Position numbers and translations under genes: made by a program
The notes under the pieces: generated by a model
Seen by the model: only the letters and a program-made list of their open reading frames with translations
What the model was told of the DNA's origin: nothing
The model's database searches: none
Assembly: GCA_017958705.1 (NCBI GenBank)
Contig: JAGDCE010000022.1
Span: 1 to 18,632 of the forward strand
Direction of reading: 5' to 3'
Origin: Clostridia bacterium
Lineage (GTDB): Bacteria > Bacillota > Clostridia > Oscillospirales > CAG-272
DNA length: 18,632 bases
Shown: positions 1 to 5,834 of the stretch, one piece after another
Layout of the letters: each line of letters starts with the position of its first letter
Position numbering within the stretch: position 1 is the first letter of the stretch

Positions 1-40
1 TATTGCGGCCTTATTTTTTACATTATTGCGATTTTTATCA

Positions 41-69
41 TTGACAAATTCATTTAAAGAGATTATAAT
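41..69 (+). promoter_or_regulatory. Consensus sigma-70/SigA promoter of the ThDP/transketolase operon
   Basis: TTGACA at 41-46 and TATAAT at 64-69 are separated by exactly 17 bp, a perfect match to the housekeeping consensus. The predicted transcript start near 76 leaves a leader of about 23 nt before the first gene, whose ribosome binding site AAAGGAGG (86-93) lies 5 nt before the ATG. No clear operator is visible, although TATTGCG occurs twice upstream (1-7 and 24-30). Confidence 0.85.
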
Positions 70-98
70 AAAAATAAGGTTTAATAAAGGAGGCCATT

Positions 99-1895
99 AT
101 GAAACTAACCGGCGGAGAAATCATCGTAAAGAAGCTTACGGCGGAGGGAGTGCCTTATATCCTCGGTATTCCCTGCCACGGCGTGCTCGGTCTGTTCGAC
201 GCTATCAGAAAAGAAGAGAAACATGGCAATATAAAGTACATACAGGTCAAACACGAACAGGCGGCGACCGCGATCGCGGACGGATACTTCAGAGTAAAGA
301 AAGAACCGCTCGCCGTTTTCGCGTCTATAGGTCCCGGCACGCTCAACCTCGGTATAGGTCTGGGAACGGCGTACGCCGATTCCACGGCGTTCCTCGCGTT
401 CTGCGGCGATACGCACGTACATATGAGCGGTGTCGGCGTCCTGCAGGAGCTCGAACGTTATAAAGACAGCAATATTTTAAGAAGCCTCGAGCCGCTGTCG
501 AAGCGCGTCTGGCGCGCCGAATCGGCGAGACAGCTGTCGCGTATAGTCGGCAACGCTTTCCGTGAGATGACCGGCGGCAGAAAAGGCCCGTGCGTTATCT
601 CGCTGCCGATGGACGTCCAGTCCGAATACGCCGAATACGGCGTGACCCCGTCTTCCGCGGAGCCGTCCTTCAGCCCGTCCGCGGATATCGAGGCGGTAAA
701 AAAGGCGGTCGCGCTCATGAAGACCGCGAAACGTCCCGTGATCCTCGCGGGCGGCGGCGCAATGAACTCGGGCGCGGGCGAGCTTATCGTGAAGCTCGCG
801 GAAAAATGGGGCGCCGGCATCATAACGACGCTCGCGGCAAAGGGCACCGTTGCGGAAACTCATCCGCAGTACTGCTTCCACACCGGATCGAAGGGCACCG
901 AGATCGGTCTGAAGATCGCGTCGACCGCCGACGTCATACTCGCGCTCGGCACGCGCTTTGCCGACGAGACGACGTGCTCGTACAGAAAAGGCGTCGCGTT
1001 CAATTTCCCGGACACCAAGCTGATCCAGGTCGATATCGACTCGCACGAAGTGGGCAAGAACTACAAGGCGGATATCGGAATAATCGCAAACGCAAAGGAC
1101 GCCGCGGAAAAGATACTCGAGAACTTCGGAGATTTCGAGGTCAACAAGGCCTACCTTGAAGAGATAAAGGAACTGCGCAAAAAGTGGTTCGAATACGTTG
1201 AAAGCAACCGGAAAGGCGGAACGAGGAAGCTTACGATATCGAAGATGATAGGCGTGATGAACAACGAGCTTCCCGACGATACGATAATCGCCACCTCGTC
1301 CGGCAACACGCAGGCGCAGCTGTTCCAGGAATACTGCTACAAGAAACCGGACTGCAACCTCACTACGGGCGGCTTCTCGACGATGGGCTGGGCGTTCCCG
1401 GCGGCAATGGGCGCGAAACTCGCGGCGCCAGACCGTCCCGTCGTCGCGCTGGTGGGCGACGGCGACTTCATGATGGTCATGCAGGAGCTGTCCACGATGG
1501 CGCAGTACAATATACCGATAATCGTGGTGGTCGCGGACAACAGCGGCTGGATGGCGATAAAGGATCTGCAGATTGACGTGCTCGGCAGCGAAGCCGCGTT
1601 CGGCAACGATTTCGAGCAGAACGGCAAAAAGTACGATCCGGATTTCGCCGAGATCGCGTCCGCGTTCCATATCAAATCGTTCAAAGCCGAAAGCAAAGAG
1701 GGCTTCAGAACGGCGCTTAAGGACGCGCTCGAGGTCACAAAGGCCGGCAAGCCCGCGTTCATACACGCCGTGGTGTCGAACGAATATCCGTATTCCGGCG
1801 GCAAGGCCTTCGGTTGGTGGGACGTTCCCGTTCCCGCCTACATGGAGGACAAGAGAGCCAACTACGTCGGCGGCATAAGCGAAGAGACCGTCTGA
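99..1895 (+). CDS. ThDP-dependent enzyme of the acetolactate synthase family, specificity unknown
   Basis: This 598-residue protein has the three-domain layout of the acetolactate synthase/pyruvate oxidase family. The N-terminal domain carries the catalytic Glu53 in VKHEQAA, which excludes glyoxylate carboligase, where this residue is not Glu. A Rossmann-like middle domain follows (about 195-345). The C-terminal domain has the ThDP/Mg motif, GDGDF at 453-457 ending at Asn481 (ADNSGW). Family members cleave or join C-C bonds next to a keto group; relatives include acetolactate synthase, sulfoacetaldehyde acetyltransferase (Xsc) and the inositol enzyme IolD. The segment around 105-175 (LQELERYKDSN and LSKRVWRAES) does not look like IolD. 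It is first in an operon with a split transketolase, an isomerase and an aldehyde dehydrogenase, and has no ilvN-like regulatory subunit, so catabolism is likelier than valine synthesis. The start is fixed by AAAGGAGG 5 nt upstream. The family is certain; the substrate is not. Confidence 0.85.
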   Translation: MKLTGGEIIVKKLTAEGVPYILGIPCHGVLGLFDAIRKEEKHGNIKYIQVKHEQAATAIADGYFRVKKEPLAVFASIGPGTLNLGIGLGTAYADSTAFLAFCGDTHVHMSGVGVLQELERYKDSNILRSLEPLSKRVWRAESARQLSRIVGNAFREMTGGRKGPCVISLPMDVQSEYAEYGVTPSSAEPSFSPSADIEAVKKAVALMKTAKRPVILAGGGAMNSGAGELIVKLAEKWGAGIITTLAAKGTVAETHPQYCFHTGSKGTEIGLKIASTADVILALGTRFADETTCSYRKGVAFNFPDTKLIQVDIDSHEVGKNYKADIGIIANAKDAAEKILENFGDFEVNKAYLEEIKELRKKWFEYVESNRKGGTRKLTISKMIGVMNNELPDDTIIATSSGNTQAQLFQEYCYKKPDCNLTTGGFSTMGWAFPAAMGAKLAAPDRPVVALVGDGDFMMVMQELSTMAQYNIPIIVVVADNSGWMAIKDLQIDVLGSEAAFGNDFEQNGKKYDPDFAEIASAFHIKSFKAESKEGFRTALKDALEVTKAGKPAFIHAVVSNEYPYSGGKAFGWWDVPVPAYMEDKRANYVGGISEETV

Positions 1896-1909
1896 GCCGG
1901 TAAAACGAT

Positions 1910-2734
1910 ATGGACAGAAAAACAACGATGAAAGTCGCCGCAGAGATACGCAAGCTCTGTATCGAAGAGCTCGCGGCGGCGGGTTACGGCCACATAGGCG
2001 GCAGCATGTCGATCTGCGACATACTCGCCGTGCTGTATACGGATATCCTCGATATAGACCCGAAGGATCCGAGGCGACCGGACCGTGATTATCTCATCCT
2101 GTCGAAAGGCCACTGCGGACCGGCGCTTTACGCGACGCTCGCGTATAAAGGTTATTTCGACGTTGAAGAGCTTAAAACGCTCAACCGCGGCGGCACGTCA
2201 CTGCCGAGCCACTGCGACCGGCTGAAAACCACCGGCATAGACCTGAGCACTGGCTCGCTCGGCCAGGGACTTTCCCTCGGAGTAGGCGTCGCGATGGGCA
2301 AGAAGATACAGGGCGTCGGAGGCAGAGTGTTCGTCATCGTGGGCGACGGCGAGCTCCAGGAGGGTCAGAACTGGGAGGCGGTGCAGTTCATCGCGCACCG
2401 CGGCATCTCAAATCTCGTGATCATCGTTGACAACAACAAAAGACAGCTCGACGGCTACACGAAGGACATCTGCCGCACGTTCGACTATAAAGCGAAATTC
2501 GAATCGTTCGGCATCCACGCCTTCGAGGCGAACGGCCACGACGTATGCGATATTTACGACAAGCTGACTGTGGCCGCCGGGACCTGTCCCGCCGCCGTGA
2601 TAATGAACACTGAGAAGGGACACGGCTGCAGCTTTTCCGAAATACCCGGCTTCAACCACTACATGGTGATAAGCAGGGAAATGGCGGATCAGGCGATAGC
2701 CGAGGTCGACAGGAGACTGGGGGCGGACTTATGA
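1910..2734 (+). CDS. Transketolase, N-terminal (ThDP/Mg-binding) subunit
   Basis: This 274-residue cytoplasmic protein is the ThDP pyrophosphate- and Mg-binding half of a split transketolase. The motif GDGELQEGQ (145-153) ends in DNN (174-176), and SKGHCGPALYA and STGSLGQGLS match the cofactor and substrate loops. A full transketolase (about 660 residues) corresponds to this protein plus the next one. The split is natural: the downstream half has its own ATG, overlapping this stop as ATGA, and the pair is translationally coupled. The start is 14 nt after the previous stop, with only a weak ribosome binding site. The C-terminal segment (KGHGCSFSEIPGFNHYMVIS) differs from the usual KGKGVSF...WHG of central-metabolism transketolases, hinting at a different substrate. 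Known two-subunit enzymes include clostridial transketolases, apulose-4-phosphate transketolase (AptAB) and sulfofructose transketolase (SqwGH); which this is cannot be read directly. Confidence 0.92.
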   Translation: MDRKTTMKVAAEIRKLCIEELAAAGYGHIGGSMSICDILAVLYTDILDIDPKDPRRPDRDYLILSKGHCGPALYATLAYKGYFDVEELKTLNRGGTSLPSHCDRLKTTGIDLSTGSLGQGLSLGVGVAMGKKIQGVGGRVFVIVGDGELQEGQNWEAVQFIAHRGISNLVIIVDNNKRQLDGYTKDICRTFDYKAKFESFGIHAFEANGHDVCDIYDKLTVAAGTCPAAVIMNTEKGHGCSFSEIPGFNHYMVISREMADQAIAEVDRRLGADL

Positions 2735-3714
2735 GCAGACTGACTGACGGGATCGCCCTCGATACGAAGGAGATGCGCGCCGCTTACTGCGAGGCGCTTA
2801 TCAGAGAGGCGAGAAATAACGGTAGAATAATCGTCGTCGACGCTGACGTCAGCCACTCCGTCGGAACGGAGCCGTTCTATAAGGAATTTCCCGGACGGAG
2901 CATCAACTGCGGCATTATGGAGGCTCACGCCGTCGGCATGAGCGCCGGTATGTCGGAGACCGGGCTCATCCCGTTCTTCCACGCGTTCGGCGTGTTCGCG
3001 ACGAGACGCGTGTTCGACCAGATATTCCTGTCGTGCGCGTATCAGAAACTGAACGTCAAGATAGTCGGCGCCGATCCCGGCGTCACCGCCGCGTCGAACG
3101 GCGGCACGCATATGCCGTTTGAAGATATCGGACTGATGCGGCTCATCCCGGATTCCGTGATAATCGAACCGGCTGACGCGGCGATGTACGGTGCGGCGGT
3201 ATCGTATATGGTGAATAACTACGGCGTCCATTATCTGCGCACCTCGCGCAGGAAAACGATGCGGATATATCCGGACGGAGCGGAATTCGTCATAGGCAAA
3301 GCAAATAAGCTCGCCGACGGCGGCGACGTCTGTATCATAGCGAGCGGCATCATGGTATACGAGGCGCTTAAAGCCGCGGATATGCTCGCCGATAAAGGCA
3401 TATACGCAAGAGTTCTCGATATGCACACAATAAAACCGCTTGATACGAAGGCGGTCGAAGCGGCGGCGCGCGAATGCGGCGCGATCGTTACGGCGGAGAA
3501 CCACAAAGTCACGGGCGGACTCGGAGCCGCCGTGTGCGAGGCTCTTGCGGAGACGCTGCCCGCGCCGGTCGAGCGCGTCGGCGTGAAGGAATCGTTCGGC
3601 GAGGTCGGAGGGCAGGATTATCTGCAGAAGCGCTTCGGCCTGACGGCGGAAGAAATAGTAAAAGCGGCGGAAAAATGTATTTCGCGCAAAAAAATACAGG
3701 AGAGTAAAAAATGA
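2731..3714 (+). CDS. Transketolase, C-terminal (pyrimidine-binding) subunit
   Basis: This 327-residue protein is the partner of the preceding gene and overlaps it by 4 nt. It carries the pyrimidine-binding domain with the cofactor-activating Glu64 in GIMEAHAVGMSAG, the conserved GGTHMPFEDIGLMR segment, and the C-terminal transketolase domain (about 195-315) with MHTIKPLD and the TAENHKVTGGLG turn. An Arg-rich segment (HYLRTSRRKTM) sits where transketolases bind the anionic end of the sugar. Together the two subunits would transfer a two-carbon ketol unit between sugars. The stop overlaps the start of the isomerase gene as ATGA, so three consecutive enzymes are made in close ratio. The family call is secure; donor and acceptor sugars are not known. 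Confidence 0.92.
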   Translation: MSRLTDGIALDTKEMRAAYCEALIREARNNGRIIVVDADVSHSVGTEPFYKEFPGRSINCGIMEAHAVGMSAGMSETGLIPFFHAFGVFATRRVFDQIFLSCAYQKLNVKIVGADPGVTAASNGGTHMPFEDIGLMRLIPDSVIIEPADAAMYGAAVSYMVNNYGVHYLRTSRRKTMRIYPDGAEFVIGKANKLADGGDVCIIASGIMVYEALKAADMLADKGIYARVLDMHTIKPLDTKAVEAAARECGAIVTAENHKVTGGLGAAVCEALAETLPAPVERVGVKESFGEVGGQDYLQKRFGLTAEEIVKAAEKCISRKKIQESKK

Positions 3715-4295
3715 GGATCGCACTTATAAACGAAGTCTCGTCAAGAGACAAAAACCCGCTGGTGCTCTCGGCGCTGCAGCAGACGGGAAACGAGATTTTT
3801 AACGTCGGCTGTACCGCCGACGAAGGCGCTCTCACCTACATACAGACCGGCCTTATGGCGGGTATCGCGCTGAACTCCGGCGCCGCCGATTTCGTCGTGG
3901 GCGGCTGCGGCACGGGCCAGGGCTTCCTGATGTCTGCCATGCAGTATCCGGGCGTTTTCTGCGGTCTGATACAGGATTCGCTCGACGCGTGGCTGTTCTC
4001 GCAGATCAACGGCGGCAACTGCATTTCTCTCGCGCTCAACAAAGGCTTCGGCTGGGCGGGAGATATCAACTTGAAGTACATTTTCGAAAAACTGTTCCTC
4101 GATCCGCCCGGACGCGGATATCCGCTCCACCGCGCGGAAAGTCAGCAGGCTTCGAGAGCCCTGCTTTGCAGCATAAGCACACAGACACATAAGAGCTTTG
4201 ACGAGATACTGAAAACAGTTGACCGCGGCACGCTTGACGCGGTAATGAATCACAAACCGTTTAAGGAGTTTATTGAAGAATATGGAAAAGCTTAA
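3711..4295 (+). CDS. RpiB/LacAB-family aldose-ketose isomerase, long form
   Basis: This 194-residue protein (RpiB is usually about 150) belongs to the RpiB/LacA/LacB isomerases. The active-site thiol Cys66 in GGCGTGQG aligns with Cys66 of E. coli RpiB. Hand alignment of the next stretch puts Ile99 (SQINGGN) where E. coli RpiB has the ring-opening His99; Asn100 and Asn103 are kept. The N-terminal Asp-His pair of RpiB (CDHVG) is replaced here by LINEVSS, and the C-terminal RHxxR phosphate-binding segment is replaced by YPLHRAESQQASR. The protein should therefore isomerise an aldose and ketose, but probably not ribose 5-phosphate. Four-carbon sugars that cannot close a ring, such as erythrose 4-phosphate or 4-deoxy-4-sulfoerythrose (SqwI-type), are candidates. 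The ribosome binding site AGGAG (3698-3702) supports the start, which overlaps the transketolase gene as ATGA. The C-terminal extension (about 150-194) has no recognised function. Confidence 0.85.
   Translation: MRIALINEVSSRDKNPLVLSALQQTGNEIFNVGCTADEGALTYIQTGLMAGIALNSGAADFVVGGCGTGQGFLMSAMQYPGVFCGLIQDSLDAWLFSQINGGNCISLALNKGFGWAGDINLKYIFEKLFLDPPGRGYPLHRAESQQASRALLCSISTQTHKSFDEILKTVDRGTLDAVMNHKPFKEFIEEYGKA
4263..4268 (+). promoter_or_regulatory. Ribosome binding site of the aldehyde dehydrogenase gene
   Basis: AAGGAG lies inside the end of the isomerase gene, 4 nt before a TTG at 4273 and 13 nt before an in-frame ATG at 4282. Neither spacing is ideal, so the start stays ambiguous by three codons. 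Confidence 0.6.
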
Positions 4296-5790
4296 TCTGT
4301 TCATCAACAACGAATTCGTACCGTCAAAGACGGCGGATTACTACAAGATCTACGATCCGAGCAGAGGCGAGGTCATCGCCGAAGCGCCGAAATGCACCGC
4401 CGACGAGATCGATCTCGCGATAAGATCCGCCGCCGAGGCTTTCGAGAGCTGGCGCAACGTTCCCGTGCTCAAACGCGTCCAGGTGCTGCATAAAGTGAAG
4501 CATTATATCGACGAGCATCTTGACGAGCTGACGATGAGCGTCGCGCGCGAGAACGGCAAAGCCTGGGAGGAAGCGAAGGGCGACGTGCTGAAAGCCCGCG
4601 AGGCGACCGAGCACGCAATCTCGATGCCGTCGCTTATAATGGGTGAGTCGCTGATGGACGCCTCGAACGGTTACGACACGGTCCTTTACCGTGAATCGCT
4701 CGGCGTTTTCCTCGGCATCGCTCCGTGCAATTTCCCCGCCATGATACCCATGGGCTGGATGGTCCCCCTCTGCATCGCCTGCGGCAACACGATGGTGCTA
4801 AAGGCGTCGAGCTCCACGCCGATGACGGCGCTGCGCTTCGCCGAAATCTACCGTGAAGCCGGTCTGCCCGCCGGCGTGCTCAACGTCATCACCTGCGGCA
4901 GAGACGAGGTCGAGCGCATGATCGCGCACGAGGACGTCAAGGGCGTCACGTTCGTCGGCTCGACGAAGACCGGTCTGTCCGTCTACGAGCGCGCCTCGAA
5001 ATACGGCAAACGCGTACAGACGCTGTGCGAGGCGAAGAACCACGCACTCGTCATGAGCGACGCGCCGCTGACGAGAGTCGCCGCCGGTATCGTCAACGCA
5101 TCTTACGGCTGCGCAGGCGAGCGCTGCATGGCGCTGCCGGTCGTCGTCGCCGAGGAGTCGATCGCCGATCAGCTCGTCGCCGAGATAAAGAAACTCGCCG
5201 AAAACATCAAGGTCGGTCCCGCTTACGACAAGGAAACGAAGCTCGGTCCCGTGTATTCGGCAAAGCATAAACAACAGATAATCGACCGGATCAACGCCGG
5301 TATCGAGGAGGGCGCGCAGCTCGTCCTCGACGGCAGGAACGTAACCGTTCCCGGATATGAGAACGGCTTCTATCTCGGTCCGACGATATTCGATCACGTT
5401 ACCGAGGACATGAACGTCGGCACGTACGAGATATTCGGCCCGGTGCTCTGCGTCAAGCGCTGCAAGAACTTTGAAGACGGCCTGCGCATGATGAACAAGA
5501 ACCCGTTCGCGAACGGCTCCGTCATCTACACGCAGAACGGCTATTTTGCGAGAGAATTCGCGAAGCGCACGCACGGCGGCATGGTCGGCGTCAACGTCGG
5601 CATCCCGGTGCCGGTCGGCGTGTTCCCGTTCAGCGGACACAAGAAATCGTTCTTCGGAGCGCTTCACACGCTCGGCAAGGACGCGGTCAAGTTCTACACC
5701 GATTCCAAATGCGTCACAACGCACTGGTTCACGGAGGAAGAAAAGACCGACACCGCCGTCAGCACCTGGGACGGCACGACGAACAACTGA
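4273..5790 (+). CDS. Methylmalonate-semialdehyde-dehydrogenase-type (CoA-acylating) aldehyde dehydrogenase
   Basis: This protein of 505 residues (502 if it starts at ATG 4282) is a full-length aldehyde dehydrogenase of the MmsA/IolA branch. Diagnostic pieces are APCNFPAMIPMGW, the NAD-binding turn FVGSTKTG, the nucleophile in GCAGERCMA (Cys285; Cys282 from the ATG) and the C-terminal GMVGVNVGIPVPVGVFPFSG block. Family members oxidise malonate- or methylmalonate-semialdehyde to acetyl- or propionyl-CoA using NAD and CoA. Two deviations stand out. The substrate-carboxylate Arg of IolA (Arg124, in its GRG segment) aligns with Lys here (GDVLKAREATEH), while the Arg next to the nucleophile is kept. 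The usual GAKNH is EAKNH. An altered anionic aldehyde, such as sulfoacetaldehyde, is therefore worth considering, but the ordinary family function is not excluded. It overlaps the isomerase gene by 14-23 nt and is the last enzyme of the operon. Confidence 0.88.
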   Translation: MKNMEKLNLFINNEFVPSKTADYYKIYDPSRGEVIAEAPKCTADEIDLAIRSAAEAFESWRNVPVLKRVQVLHKVKHYIDEHLDELTMSVARENGKAWEEAKGDVLKAREATEHAISMPSLIMGESLMDASNGYDTVLYRESLGVFLGIAPCNFPAMIPMGWMVPLCIACGNTMVLKASSSTPMTALRFAEIYREAGLPAGVLNVITCGRDEVERMIAHEDVKGVTFVGSTKTGLSVYERASKYGKRVQTLCEAKNHALVMSDAPLTRVAAGIVNASYGCAGERCMALPVVVAEESIADQLVAEIKKLAENIKVGPAYDKETKLGPVYSAKHKQQIIDRINAGIEEGAQLVLDGRNVTVPGYENGFYLGPTIFDHVTEDMNVGTYEIFGPVLCVKRCKNFEDGLRMMNKNPFANGSVIYTQNGYFAREFAKRTHGGMVGVNVGIPVPVGVFPFSGHKKSFFGALHTLGKDAVKFYTDSKCVTTHWFTEEEKTDTAVSTWDGTTNN

Positions 5791-5819
5791 TAAAATCACT
5801 GTAACGTTACCGATACAGT
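5788..5819 (+). promoter_or_regulatory. Extended -10-like element with a LacI-type dyad operator
   Basis: TGATAAAAT (5788-5796), whose TGA is the stop codon of the aldehyde dehydrogenase gene, resembles an extended -10 element; no -35 is seen 17 bp upstream. Directly downstream lies a dyad with arms ACTGTA (5798-5803) and TACAGT (5814-5819), enclosing the perfect palindrome GTAACGTTAC (5801-5810). A central CG palindrome of this kind is typical of LacI-family operators and partly fits catabolite-response elements. A predicted start near 5803 would fall inside the dyad. It may give the lipoprotein genes separate, repressible transcription, or it may form a small hairpin in the mRNA. Confidence 0.45.
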
Positions 5820-5824
5820 TTCCC

Positions 5825-5829
5825 GGAGG
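5825..5829 (+). promoter_or_regulatory. Ribosome binding site of the esterase lipoprotein gene
   Basis: GGAGG lies 5 nt before ATG 5835 but only 2 nt before the in-frame TTG at 5832, so translation should start at the ATG. Confidence 0.75.
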
Positions 5830-5834
5830 TTTTG

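Noticed and set aside
1..30. Repeated TATTGCG (1-7 and 24-30) as an operator pair
   Set aside because: Seven bases twice in AT-rich DNA is weak evidence, and the copies are not arranged as a dyad.
99..1895. Glyoxylate carboligase or IolD assignment for the ThDP enzyme
   Set aside because: The cofactor-activating Glu53 is present, unlike in glyoxylate carboligase, and the sequence around residues 105-175 does not follow IolD as I remember it; no other inositol genes are present.
477..1925. Long open frame on the minus strand (482 codons)
   Set aside because: It lies wholly antisense to the ThDP enzyme, has no recognisable domains and an Arg/Val-rich shadow composition, as expected opposite a GC-rich gene.
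1910..3714. Transketolase broken by a frameshift
   Set aside because: The halves meet exactly at the normal domain boundary, each with its own ATG and all motifs, overlapping as ATGA. This is the natural two-subunit form.
2689..3723. Minus-strand open frame opposite the transketolase C-terminal half
   Set aside because: It is a mirror of a high-confidence gene; no ribosome binding site or family features.
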